From Desulfobacteraceae bacterium (GTDB lineage Bacteria; Desulfobacterota; Desulfobacteria; Desulfobacterales; Desulfosalsimonadaceae): a stretch of DNA of 35,184 nt. Shown one piece after another: positions 8,205 to 16,397 of the stretch. The notes beneath the pieces were generated by a model. That model was not told the DNA's origin. It made no database searches and saw only the letters and a list, made by a program, of their open reading frames with translations. The position numbers were made by a program, and so were the translations under genes. The stretch lies in contig QZKW01000078.1 in the NCBI GenBank assembly GCA_003599885.1, positions 1 to 35,184 of the forward strand. Direction: 5' to 3'. The first letter of the stretch is position 1. Every line of letters starts with the position of its first letter.

Positions 8205-8896
8205 GATAGGAGTCCCGGCATTTGCTGGTTAAAAGCACAGCGTTGCTCATTGCAGATGCGGCGGTATAAATATATCCCCAATATGCCAGAGATAATGAAG
8301 AGTACAACCCCTAAACCGATTCGAAAGCTTGGATTGAGGTTCATGCCGCTTCCAACCAATGCGAATATGGCTGTCTGTGGTACATAACCCAGGGCAGACC
8401 CAAGCAGGAAAGGGATGACCTGAACATTGGACACGCCGGCGGCCAGATTGGTGATGAGGTTGTTGCCGGCCGGCAGCAGGCGAATCAGGAGGGTTGTGCT
8501 GAATGTATTCTTGTAAAGAAATTCATTGATACGGCGGATACGATCTCCATGGCGGGCTCCAAGGACACCCCGGCCGAGCCAGCGGGCGTAATAAAAAGAA
8601 ACGATACACCCACCGGCTGTCGATAAAACGCCAATGAAAACGCCGGGAATAAGACCAAAGGCATAGCCCGCGAGAAAACTGATTGCCTGCCGGGGGATAC
8701 CGACGGCTGTGGCAAGAATGCCGACGCCGAGAAAAAAGATTTCTCCGCTGATCCCTTTGCTGCGGATTTCACTGTCGATCCATGCTTTGTTCAGGATGGA
8801 ATCCAACTCGGCCGCTTTGATAATATAGGCGATGATAATGAAAGTGCTGATCAGGAGCAGCCCCTTCAGAAAGATACGATAATTTGCATACGTCAT
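8201..8896 (-). CDS. TVP38/TMEM64 (DedA-like) family membrane protein
   Basis: This 231-residue protein has hydrophobic helices and the family core GIPRQAISFLAGYAFG (around residues 66-81), then FYYARWLGRG and a late RLLPAGNNLITNLAAGVS motif. This is the pattern of the SNARE-associated/VTT domain. Family members sit in the inner membrane, and several act as undecaprenyl-phosphate or phospholipid translocases. In an operon of polyprenyl-phosphate-dependent glycosyltransferases, recycling of the lipid carrier is a plausible job, by inference only. The ATG at 8896 has only a weak GGGG upstream. The gene lies 29 bp after its upstream neighbour, and its stop overlaps the start of the next gene by 4 bp. 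Confidence 0.85.
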   Translation of the reverse strand: MTYANYRIFLKGLLLISTFIIIAYIIKAAELDSILNKAWIDSEIRSKGISGEIFFLGVGILATAVGIPRQAISFLAGYAFGLIPGVFIGVLSTAGGCIVSFYYARWLGRGVLGARHGDRIRRINEFLYKNTFSTTLLIRLLPAGNNLITNLAAGVSNVQVIPFLLGSALGYVPQTAIFALVGSGMNLNPSFRIGLGVVLFIISGILGIYLYRRICNEQRCAFNQQMPGLLS

Positions 8897-8925
8897 GATT
8901 CAACCCCGTCATAAAAAATGGAATT

Positions 8926-9657
8926 TCAAAAGACTTTATTTATCTGTGGACATTTGGCTCTTTTTAGCAGCCATCTGACGCCAAACAGATCGATAATTCC
9001 CACCCAGAGCCGATTATTCAGCCCGTATTTGCTTGTTCCGTGTTTGCGCGGCCTGTGGTGGACTTCGATGGAGTTCACCTGCCCGCCGGCGCGAAGCACC
9101 AATGCCGGTAAAAAGCGGTGCATGTGATCGAAATACGGCAAGTCCATAAATGCTTCACGTTTAAAGAGTTTCAGGCCACAGCCGGTATCCGGTGTTTTGT
9201 CTTTCAGCAAACGGCTGCGAATGCCATTGGCTATTTTTGAGGAAATCCGCTTCAGCCAGTTGTCATGCCGTTTTTTCCGCCACCCTGCGATCATCCACAG
9301 GTCAGGCGGGCAATCCGGGGCCTGCACAACGGCCATCATTTTAACAATATCTCCAGGATCATTCTGGCCATCGCCATCCAGGGTTGCAATCCAAGGCGCC
9401 CTGGCAGCTTTAACGCCGGAGCGTATTGCCGTGCTCTGGCCGCAACTGGTCTCATGGTGCAACACACGCAAACATGGAAATCTTGAAAGCGCTTCCTTCA
9501 GAATGGCAGATGTGTTGTCCGTACTGCCGTCATCGATAAAAATCATTTCATATTGCGTATTCTCAGCAAGCGATGCATGAATCTCTTCCATTAGCGGGAT
9601 GATGTTTTCCTGCTCGTTTTTTACGGGTACAACGACAGATAAGTTCAATAAATCCAT
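8926..9657 (-). CDS. DPM1-like family 2 glycosyltransferase
   Basis: This 243-residue GT2 enzyme has SVVVPVKNEQENI at the N-terminus, IFIDDGSTDNT, TLDGDGQNDPGDI (the DXD metal site region), GCGLKLFKREAF and a C-terminal HHRPRKHGTSKYGL motif. These are all typical of polyprenol-phosphate mannose or glucose synthases. Unlike the GtrB-like paralogue in the same operon it has no paired membrane helices, although the C-terminal LWVGIIDLFGVRWL is amphipathic. It is expected to transfer a hexose onto undecaprenyl phosphate at the cytoplasmic face. The ATG at 9657 has AAGG about 11 bases upstream. It lies 17 bp after the GT39-like gene, which points to one transcript. Confidence 0.9.
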   Translation of the reverse strand: MDLLNLSVVVPVKNEQENIIPLMEEIHASLAENTQYEMIFIDDGSTDNTSAILKEALSRFPCLRVLHHETSCGQSTAIRSGVKAARAPWIATLDGDGQNDPGDIVKMMAVVQAPDCPPDLWMIAGWRKKRHDNWLKRISSKIANGIRSRLLKDKTPDTGCGLKLFKREAFMDLPYFDHMHRFLPALVLRAGGQVNSIEVHHRPRKHGTSKYGLNNRLWVGIIDLFGVRWLLKRAKCPQINKVF

Positions 9658-9674
9658 ATATTTTTACCTTAAAA

Positions 9675-11207
9675 TTAATTAACTTCTTTAACCAGTTCCC
9701 ACAAAGCTTCCGGCTTATGAATTAAATTCATGGTGTACTTTTTTTTAAGTCCCTCCAGAAGTTCCCATGCGGGATTTAATACAAATATCCGGTCGAAGCC
9801 GGAGGGGATTTCAGGAAAAGAATTATAATTGAGAAGCAGCAGTTCCACATGGTCATCAAGATGATAACTCATTGATAATACTTCGCCTGGATTAATATCG
9901 CCCATCATGCTGATTAATAGGGGCTTATCCGAAGCATTGATGATCGCTGCGGCATCCCCATTCATCTCGCTCTGATATTTGTTCCACCATTTGTCTGAAG
10001 AAACGATCATGACCTGAGAAAAAAGGCCGCCGGCAATCAAAAGCACCGCTAAAAAGCGCATCAACGGGGCCTGTGGGGACCGGTATTTAATTCCACTGCC
10101 AATCATGTATGCGACGCACAGCTCAATTGACAATAAAGGAGGGAACAGGTATCGGATCAAAAATGAACGCATCCCCCCACCCAAAATATCCGGTAATATG
10201 ACAATTCCTCCTGTAATGGTTAACAACAGCACCGGAAGCAGCCAAACCCTTCGGGGGTTCCTGCGCACCAGTATGATGAGCGAAAAAATCACAAGAGCAG
10301 CGCTTATCGGAATCAGATATGCACTGCCAGGGAAATCAATAAAAAGCCGGTTGATACTGAGCAGCCAGTTATGGGCCAGCGTCAATTTGGGTAGTGGATG
10401 TTTCATCCAGCCTGTTTTTTGCAGAACGTCCTGCCGTGAATAGATCAATAATACGAACCACGGGATGAACGCCGTTATGCCGAGGGCTACTGAACAGGCA
10501 AATGCTTTTATCCGTTCCTGCTGGATTTGCGCCCGCATCAGGATCAGATAGACAATGTGGGTAATAACCGCGAACGCGAACATGATATGGGTATAGAAAC
10601 CAAGTATAATGGTGAGCGTGTATGCATACCAGGAGCGTGACGTATGGGTGCGCAGGCCGCGCAAGAAGAAAGCGCACGACAGCGCCGTTAGCGTTGTCCA
10701 TAGACCATACTGGCGCGCCTCCTGCGAATACAGCAAATGCAACGGCGAAACCGCCGCTATCGCCACGGCTGTCCATGATACCCAGGGATCATCGAACAAT
10801 TCGCGCATCAGTAGATACACCGCAGGCAGAAGTAAAATGCCGAATAGGACAGACAGACTTCGCAATGCAAACACCGGATCAACAAACATTCCCGACCAAA
10901 GCCGCCCGACCAGGTAATATAAAGGGGGATGCTCAGGACGGCTTACCAGTGCTTTTATCGTATCTGTAATACCCAAATCAGGATTAGGATATTGGTAAGC
11001 TCGCACTTCTTTGATCGTATGTATTTTGTTGTCAAAAATATCAGTGTAATATTGACTGCTTGTGTGGCCAAATACCCGAAGGGAAGTATACGCTTCATCA
11101 TGCCAGTAAATCTTTCCATTCAGATTGGTAAAGCGCAGACCAGTGCTGACAGCCACCAGGATAAAAAGAAGGATGAATCCATAATTAAAATAACGGTATT
11201 TAGGCAC
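9675..11207 (-). CDS. ArnT/PMT-like (GT39) membrane glycosyltransferase
   Basis: This 510-residue protein has an N-terminal membrane helix followed by YWHDEAYTSLR (around residues 34-44), the acidic DE motif in the first periplasmic loop of GT39/ArnT-type GT-C enzymes. LVSRPEHPPLYYLVGRLW and SPLHLLYSQEARQYGLW follow, then roughly ten more helices and a soluble C-terminal domain. It should take a sugar from a polyprenyl-phosphate donor, as made by the two GT2 proteins of this operon, and add it to lipid, glycan or protein outside the inner membrane. The reading frame begins with GTG at 11207. No strong ribosome binding site is visible. It is the first gene of the operon, with 167 bp of non-coding DNA upstream. 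Confidence 0.85.
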   Translation of the reverse strand: MPKYRYFNYGFILLFILVAVSTGLRFTNLNGKIYWHDEAYTSLRVFGHTSSQYYTDIFDNKIHTIKEVRAYQYPNPDLGITDTIKALVSRPEHPPLYYLVGRLWSGMFVDPVFALRSLSVLFGILLLPAVYLLMRELFDDPWVSWTAVAIAAVSPLHLLYSQEARQYGLWTTLTALSCAFFLRGLRTHTSRSWYAYTLTIILGFYTHIMFAFAVITHIVYLILMRAQIQQERIKAFACSVALGITAFIPWFVLLIYSRQDVLQKTGWMKHPLPKLTLAHNWLLSINRLFIDFPGSAYLIPISAALVIFSLIILVRRNPRRVWLLPVLLLTITGGIVILPDILGGGMRSFLIRYLFPPLLSIELCVAYMIGSGIKYRSPQAPLMRFLAVLLIAGGLFSQVMIVSSDKWWNKYQSEMNGDAAAIINASDKPLLISMMGDINPGEVLSMSYHLDDHVELLLLNYNSFPEIPSGFDRIFVLNPAWELLEGLKKKYTMNLIHKPEALWELVKEVN

Positions 11208-11374
11208 AGCTTTGTCCGGTTAGGTTATTGCATGGCAAATTATTGGCATGGAATGATTTTTACTGATATATGCCTGACTGATGTTACAGGAATATTACGG
11301 TTCAATTACTTTTTCGCATCCGGCTGTTGCATGAAATCCGGAGTTTTGGGTTAACCGAGGGGGGAGGCCTTTTG

Positions 11375-12034
11375 CTATGCACTATAAAGTTTCAGCTCCG
11401 GATACAGCTTTTTGGCGCAAGGCGGGCAAATCCCGTGGCTGAACTGGGCTTCCGAGTGCTCTGAAATATAATGCTCGATCTGGTTCCAATATCCCTTGTC
11501 GTCCCGGATTTTCTTGCAGACGGAACAGATGGGAAGTAACCCTTGCAGTGTTTTGATCTGTCCTAATGCCTCCTTCAGTTGACGATTTGCGGCCTCTAAT
11601 TCCAGGGTGTTTTGCCGCTGTTCATCATTCAAGGCGATGAGCAACCTGCGAATGGACACGGTGCCCAGCAGGGCCTTGTCCCTGGTAACGATAATATGGT
11701 CGTAAATTTTTTTCGTCTCCCTTTTCATGGCCACATCAGCCGCCTGGGACAGATTCTCGGTGTGGTCGATGATCATCGGCGACCTGTCCATAATTTTTCC
11801 CACCGAACGGTTATAATACACCGAAAACCCATACCGCTGGCTTAAAACGCGGTCCAGATGCATGCTCATGACGAGTCCCACCGGTTCTGGGCCGTTCAAA
11901 ACCACAACCGCACTTACGGGATCATCGGATTTCAGGATTTCAAAAAGTCTGGATATGGGGGTTTCAGGCGTTGTGGTGTGAGAAAATGTGGCGATACTGC
12001 CGATGGTTATTTGGTTGTTGTTTTCTTCAAACAT
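11375..12034 (-). CDS. CBS-pair protein with coiled coil and C-terminal Cys4 motif
   Basis: The protein (219 residues from the chosen start) carries a CBS pair of the type found in GGDEF proteins (VSAVVVLNGPEPVGLVM, VGKIMDRSPMIIDHTENLSQAADVAM, YDHIIVTRDKALLGTVSIRRLL). A coiled-coil helix (NDEQRQNTLELEAANRQLKEAL) follows, then a C-terminal segment with two CxxC pairs (CSVCKKIRDDKGYW and CPPCAKKL) that may bind zinc. This Cys segment also ends some receiver and GGDEF proteins. The open frame extends to a TTG at 12118, but that part lies inside the terminator of the arsC gene. The ATG at 12034 is therefore preferred, with GAGG 11 bases upstream. No enzymatic domain is present, so it is probably an adaptor or nucleotide sensor. 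Its CBS part resembles that of the EAL-GGDEF protein further along. Confidence 0.7.
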   Translation of the reverse strand: MFEENNNQITIGSIATFSHTTTPETPISRLFEILKSDDPVSAVVVLNGPEPVGLVMSMHLDRVLSQRYGFSVYYNRSVGKIMDRSPMIIDHTENLSQAADVAMKRETKKIYDHIIVTRDKALLGTVSIRRLLIALNDEQRQNTLELEAANRQLKEALGQIKTLQGLLPICSVCKKIRDDKGYWNQIEHYISEHSEAQFSHGICPPCAKKLYPELKLYSA

Positions 12035-12084
12035 TGTTTTAACAGCCTCATGCACGGCTTTTTGACCATAAATATGAAAACCAG

Positions 12085-12149
12085 AAAAAAACCGGCGAAA
12101 ATGCATGACATACGACAATAGGGAAGTATATTTGCATTTTTCGCCGGTT
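12085..12149 (-). terminator. Rho-independent terminator after the arsC end of the GAK cluster
   Basis: On the minus strand a 16-17-base arm (12133-12149, containing AACCGGCGAAAAATGCA) pairs with TGCATTTTCGCCGGTT (12090-12105), followed directly by a run of six or more T. The 27-base loop is longer than usual. It lies 37 bp downstream of the arsC stop and covers the upstream part of the frame of the CBS/Cys4 gene, whose translation should begin downstream of it. Confidence 0.7.
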
Positions 12150-12185
12150 GAAAAAGCAGTTAGAAGTTATTTTAGGGACCGAATA

Positions 12186-12647
12186 CTATGAATTTGAACT
12201 GGCTTCTTCTATGCTTTGAACCTCAATTCCTTCTTCCTTCAGCCATTCACAAATTTTCCGGTCGATCTGGTCTCTGACTTTGCGGCAGAAAGCCAGTATC
12301 TCATCCCTTGAACCGACAGCCGCGGCCGGATCTTCAAAAGGCCAGAACACCCGTTGGGCCGCTGAAAAAATATGCGGGCACTGTTTATCAGCATCCGCAC
12401 AGACGATAAACACTTTTTCAAAATGCACCTTGCCGAGAAAGGTTTCCACTCCCTTGGGCCTGGCGTTTGTGAGATCCATGCCGATTTCCTTCATCACCTC
12501 AGCCACAGGAGGAAAAACGGCCTCTTTAGGATTTGCGCCCGCACTGTAGACCTCGAAATGGGAACCCGCGCGTTTCCGCAAAATGAATTCTCCCATCTGG
12601 CTGCGGGCCGTATTGCCGGTACAGAGAAATAAAATTTTTCTGGTCAT
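12186..12647 (-). CDS. arsC: thioredoxin-coupled arsenate reductase / low-molecular-weight phosphatase family
   Basis: This 153-residue protein has the CX5R phosphate loop of low-molecular-weight tyrosine phosphatases (CTGNTARS, Cys9 to Arg15) and WPFEDP with the catalytic aspartate near residue 106. Cys83 and Cys90 (VCADADKQC) match the redox cysteine pair of thioredoxin-dependent arsenate reductases, so reduction of arsenate to arsenite is the likely reaction. A GGAG lies shortly before the ATG at 12647. It sits 27 bp after the amphi-Trp gene, as the last gene of the GAK cassette and ahead of a strong terminator. No arsenite pump or ArsR regulator is in the window, so its presence may reflect phosphate uptake (arsenate entry) or a phosphatase role. 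Confidence 0.85.
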   Translation of the reverse strand: MTRKILFLCTGNTARSQMGEFILRKRAGSHFEVYSAGANPKEAVFPPVAEVMKEIGMDLTNARPKGVETFLGKVHFEKVFIVCADADKQCPHIFSAAQRVFWPFEDPAAAVGSRDEILAFCRKVRDQIDRKICEWLKEEGIEVQSIEEASSNS

Positions 12648-12674
12648 GGTGCGCTCCTATGTTTGTACGATATG

Positions 12675-13064
12675 CTATTGATCGTTTTTTTCGTCTTCAT
12701 CCTCATCTTCACTCTCATCTGTTCCTTCTTCATCTGATTCTGAATCCTGCGTTTCATCATCGGTTTCATCTTCATCCGGTTCAGGAATTACTGGCTCTTC
12801 AGAGGAAATGCGGAGTCCCGGGGTTGCGGGCAGCGCTTCTGCTTCCTGCTTCCAGGAAAGTTCAAGAGACAGTTCGCCCTTTTCTTTTTTGGTTTTGATG
12901 GATAGATCCATTTTCACCATACCCGGCATGTCAAATGATACAAACTGGTCTTCCCGTTCAATAACGACTTTTCCCTGACGGATGCTGTCCCCTAAATTTT
13001 CCAGATAACTAACCAAATCTTCTCTTTTCATACGTTCCTGATGTCTGATTCTGCCTTCTTTCAT
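12675..13064 (-). CDS. amphi-Trp domain protein with acidic tail
   Basis: This 129-residue protein has an amphi-Trp-like domain in its first ~75 residues: a helix (REDLVSYLENLGDSIRQGKV), then amphipathic strands (VIEREDQFVSFDMP, KMDLSIKTKKEKGELSLELSWKQ) ending in the characteristic Trp. The rest is almost entirely Asp, Glu and Ser and is probably disordered. The function of the domain is unknown, but it recurs next to GAK-type genes. The ATG at 13064 has a strong AAGGAGGA. It is cotranscribed between the CofD-like gene and arsC. A second, shorter amphi-Trp protein is encoded at 18052-18327 in the same cluster, so the two may pair. Confidence 0.75.
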   Translation of the reverse strand: MKEGRIRHQERMKREDLVSYLENLGDSIRQGKVVIEREDQFVSFDMPGMVKMDLSIKTKKEKGELSLELSWKQEAEALPATPGLRISSEEPVIPEPDEDETDDETQDSESDEEGTDESEDEDEDEKNDQ

Positions 13065-13116
13065 GGTCTCTTCCTCCTTGATGGTGGTTATATATTATGA
13101 CCGATGCCGGCTGCCG

Positions 13117-14334
13117 TCAGTTGAATGACAGCAGCAGCGCCAAAAGCTGCTGTGCGTCGACCAGGGGGGAACTTTGTGACGTGACCAGGGGATAATCAAT
13201 CAACCGGACGCCCATTTGGTTGATTTTTTTTTCATCGATTGTCCCCGGATAAGCGTCATATTCCCTGTCAACCACAACAAAATTAAGTACATCTTGATTT
13301 TTAATTTCAGCAGAGTTGTCTTTTCTAAGGTGATGGAGCAGTATTTCAACCTGATCCGCGAGATCGCACCCCAGCGTTTCCGGATCAGGCGTTGTGTTCG
13401 GAATGTAAATTTTCGGACAGGTTACACGGCTGATGGCCGTTCCGACGCCTCTGGGCAGCAGATTGGCGATGATGCTGGAATAGAAACTGCCCATGGGATA
13501 GCAGATCAGCTCCGCCTGGCTGATCAGGCCGGTCATTTTTTCCCGGATGGTTACTTCAGATGGCTGAGGGTCGGACTCGCTTTCCGAAAGATAGATCCCG
13601 ACAATGGGATGGGAGATTTTTTTGGTTTCCTTACCGGTGATTCTGTGCTGTCCCGCGACCAGTTCACCGGTTTTGAGAACGGCGACCAGGTGATGGTTTT
13701 TATTCACAGTAGGCCTCACGATGCCCCGGACCTCGACCAGTTTGGAAAAAAGATAAATCACTGGATCAAGCGAACGTCTGCTGGTTAAATAACCGGCGGT
13801 CAAAATCAGGTTCCCGATGCTCGCCCCCTGAAGATCAAAGGATTTCGGCATGAGTTCAATAAATTTATACAGATAATTCCGGATAATTTTGCGCATGGGG
13901 TCCGGTATTTCAGCGACCAGGGGATGTTTTCCGGCAGCCAGATCGTTTAACTCATCCAAAAGGAGGGGCTGTTTTTCCTTCTGGGGAAGACGGTATGAAA
14001 ACAATGTGTAAATTTCCGGATTTCCTTTGAAAGTCTGGTCTGCCAGGGCCATGAGCCGGTTCCGGATATCCCCCACCGCGGGCATGTGGAATGCTTTTCG
14101 GATTTTTGCCGAACTGCCGCCGGAATCAAACGGGGTGATGATGTGGATGGAATTATGGGTATACTGAATCAACAGCTTGCTGGTTTCCCGAAGCGCTGAT
14201 CCGCCGCTGAAAAAAAGGATTCTGGGTCCCAAATCCGGGGCATTCGCAAACCTTGCGAGTTTGACGGGATCAGGCAACCTGACCGATTTGGCGATTTCCA
14301 TCTCAACGATTTTGTTTTTGACGGGATTTTTCAT
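13117..14334 (-). CDS. CofD/YvcK-like protein of the GAK system
   Basis: This 405-residue protein has the conserved glycine motifs of the CofD/YvcK (UPF0052) fold: FFSGGSALRE (41-50), PFDSGGSSAKIRKAF (68-82) and PAVGDIRNRL (85-94), then a later ICYPMGSFYSSIIANLLPRG. CofD transfers a lactyl or phosphoenolpyruvyl phosphate group to Fo to make F420. YvcK relatives bind UDP-sugars and regulate envelope metabolism. The shared fold suggests nucleotide or phosphodiester chemistry, but the substrate is unknown. The length and partner genes fit the 'GAK system CofD-like' group. It starts 12 bp after the kinase gene, with only a weak ribosome binding site, so coupling is likely. No F420 genes are seen. 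Confidence 0.8.
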   Translation of the reverse strand: MKNPVKNKIVEMEIAKSVRLPDPVKLARFANAPDLGPRILFFSGGSALRETSKLLIQYTHNSIHIITPFDSGGSSAKIRKAFHMPAVGDIRNRLMALADQTFKGNPEIYTLFSYRLPQKEKQPLLLDELNDLAAGKHPLVAEIPDPMRKIIRNYLYKFIELMPKSFDLQGASIGNLILTAGYLTSRRSLDPVIYLFSKLVEVRGIVRPTVNKNHHLVAVLKTGELVAGQHRITGKETKKISHPIVGIYLSESESDPQPSEVTIREKMTGLISQAELICYPMGSFYSSIIANLLPRGVGTAISRVTCPKIYIPNTTPDPETLGCDLADQVEILLHHLRKDNSAEIKNQDVLNFVVVDREYDAYPGTIDEKKINQMGVRLIDYPLVTSQSSPLVDAQQLLALLLSFN

Positions 14335-14346
14335 GCTGATTCGTGA

Positions 14347-15456
14347 TCATTCCTTGTTCTCTTTGCCTGCTCCGGTCAAATATTCCCTGCAAAAATGAGC
14401 CGCCTGATCAAAGTCGGCACCGCCGGTGATTTCAAAAACATCGCACCTGGAAAGGATATCGATATAATCTTCAAACGACGGCGATGAGATTTTCCGGCCA
14501 TTCTTCGCATGGTAAAACAGTCCTGTTTCTTTCATAAACGCCGGCAGCAGATCCATACGTTCCGTGATGTTAATTTGATTAAATTTGGCTTTGCCGCCGC
14601 CCTGCTTCCAGTTTAAAATGACCAGGGCATTCATGATCGAATGCAATATGAATCTTCCTTTTCCATAATATTTATGGATGAGGGCGTCGTATTTATGTTC
14701 CAGCATCCAGAGTTCATTGGGTGTCAGTTTTTGATAGATTTGCCTCTGATTTTCCGGAATGATCGCTTCAACGTCCTTATTGTTGAGAATGGTGCCGGGA
14801 TTGATCCGGGGATGTTTCGCAACGCCGTACATATTGATTTTTTCCCCCCACGCCTGCACAATCAACCGGTCATTGCTCGCAAAATCGGCGCCGAGACCCA
14901 GAATCCTGAGCGCAAGAGTGGATTTTCCCATTCCTGAAAAACCCGCCAGGGCAATCCCTCGGCCATTCAATGAAACGCCGGCAGCATGGCCCAGCACGCC
15001 CCCCTGGTTCAGCCGCCATTCGATATATCGGTTATTAATGAAATTAATGACCTGGTTATCATTTTCTATGCACGGGCCAACGGCCAGGTTGTCTCCATTG
15101 CCGAAAATAAACACCATACCCGTCAGACGTTTGCGGACCACACGGCCGCCCTCGATCTCCGCGAATTCCTCTTTGATTTTGTGTTTGCCGGGATCAGGCT
15201 GTTTTTCCGTCAGATCAAGGCAAAGGGACAGCGCCGGCGCTTCATGGGCAGTCACCACGATATCGGGATTCCGTGCATCAATGACAAACGAGCTGAAATA
15301 ATTTCTGAGTTTTTCATCCAACTGTTTTTCATTGGTTTCAATCAGAAACACGCAGTCATCAAAACGCAAAAACAATTCCAGGCCTGTTTTGAATTCCTGG
15401 CGCACGGAAGAGGTCAGGAGATTTCTTGTACTTCTGTCGATGGTTTCAATTTGCAT
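14347..15456 (-). CDS. HprK-related kinase (GAK system kinase B-like)
   Basis: This 369-residue protein has a Walker A loop, GFSGMGKST, at 172-180 followed by LRILGLGADFASNDRLIV. That is the arrangement of HPr kinase/phosphorylase (P-loop, then the acidic/Asp-Arg strand). The ~150 residues before it are poorly conserved. The C-terminal half contains ADFDQAAHFCREYL, and a WMLEHKYD stretch lies between. True HprK phosphorylates Ser46 of HPr. No HPr is encoded here, so the target is probably another cluster product such as an amphi-Trp protein, by inference. AAGGAC precedes the ATG at 15456, which overlaps the end of the ATP-grasp gene by 11 bp. Confidence 0.82.
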   Translation of the reverse strand: MQIETIDRSTRNLLTSSVRQEFKTGLELFLRFDDCVFLIETNEKQLDEKLRNYFSSFVIDARNPDIVVTAHEAPALSLCLDLTEKQPDPGKHKIKEEFAEIEGGRVVRKRLTGMVFIFGNGDNLAVGPCIENDNQVINFINNRYIEWRLNQGGVLGHAAGVSLNGRGIALAGFSGMGKSTLALRILGLGADFASNDRLIVQAWGEKINMYGVAKHPRINPGTILNNKDVEAIIPENQRQIYQKLTPNELWMLEHKYDALIHKYYGKGRFILHSIMNALVILNWKQGGGKAKFNQINITERMDLLPAFMKETGLFYHAKNGRKISSPSFEDYIDILSRCDVFEITGGADFDQAAHFCREYLTGAGKENKE

Positions 15457-16327
15457 TGCTTGTCCTTTTTAAAACATATTCAACCAGTAGTTTCGCCGGA
15501 TCGATTCCCCGGGATTCAAGAATTCCCCGGAAACCACCGAAAGCCGAGACTTCAAATACAAACGGACCTTCCGGGGTAATCGCAATATCGACGCAGGTGA
15601 AATCAAGCCCGAACAAGTCCTGGGCTTTTTTCGCCAGCGCGATGATTTCAGGGGACGGATCAAACGACGCATATTTGCCCCCGGAATGGATGGTGGTATT
15701 CCAGGAATTTTTTTCTTTGCACCGGGCGTAGGTTGTCAGGTATTCACCTCCCAGAAACACGATGCCCAGATCCTGGTTTTCGATATGGATTTTTTTTTGT
15801 ATATAAAGGATGGAATTTTCCTTTTTAAAGTCCAGCAGCGCCTGTCCCGCTCCCGGCCCCCTGTTGACCACCACCATTCCTCTTGCCTTTGAGGTGAACA
15901 AGGGTTTTAAAATCGCTTGTTCGTAACTATCAACAGCAATCAGGGCCTGGTCCAGATTCTCGGTAATGGTGGTGGGCGGCATGGGGATGCCCGCAGCTTT
16001 CAGGGTAACGGTGCAGCTCAGACGGTTCAGCACCCGGATGATCCGAAGGGGGGATGAATAGATTTTTACGCCGCGTATTTCCAGAAAACGCAGCATCTCA
16101 AGCCGGTCCAGCAGGTCCGGGGAATACCGGGCCCCGATCTTTTTCACGATCAGGGCATCAAAAGTGGAAAGATCCGAATCCTGAAACCAGAGAGAGCCGG
16201 TCGCAAGGTCCAGCCGGACCTGGTTCATTTCAACCAGAAGACGTCGGCCCGTCATTTCAGCGGCGGCATCCGCCAGCTTTTCAGAGGACCAGCCGTCTTT
16301 GGTGCCGATTACCGCAATTTTCCGCAT
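15446..16327 (-). CDS. RimK-like ATP-grasp enzyme of the GAK system
   Basis: This 293-residue protein has the ATP-grasp layout: an N-terminal Rossmann-like part (KIAVIGTKDGWSSEKLA), SSPLRIIRVLNRLSCTVTLKAAGIPMPPT (91-119), the ATP-binding ILKPLFTSKARGM (139-151), and a C-terminal metal-binding stretch LDFTCVDIAITPEGPFVFEV (241-260). The usual Asn after the metal-binding Glu (EVN) is Ser here (EVS). ATP-grasp enzymes activate a carboxylate as an acyl phosphate and join it to an amine or thiol. RimK relatives add amino acids to proteins or cofactors. AAAGGAC lies before the ATG at 16327. There is a 70-bp gap from the PhoU-kinase gene. Confidence 0.82.
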   Translation of the reverse strand: MRKIAVIGTKDGWSSEKLADAAAEMTGRRLLVEMNQVRLDLATGSLWFQDSDLSTFDALIVKKIGARYSPDLLDRLEMLRFLEIRGVKIYSSPLRIIRVLNRLSCTVTLKAAGIPMPPTTITENLDQALIAVDSYEQAILKPLFTSKARGMVVVNRGPGAGQALLDFKKENSILYIQKKIHIENQDLGIVFLGGEYLTTYARCKEKNSWNTTIHSGGKYASFDPSPEIIALAKKAQDLFGLDFTCVDIAITPEGPFVFEVSAFGGFRGILESRGIDPAKLLVEYVLKRTSNAN

Positions 16328-16397
16328 GGTATGTCCTTTGTTTTATATATAGAAACGGTTATAATTTAAGTATAATCAATCTATTGAACAAGGTTGT

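Noticed and set aside
13117-14334. F420 biosynthesis (CofD proper)
   Set aside because: The fold motifs are shared, but no other F420 gene is present and the neighbours are those of the GAK group.
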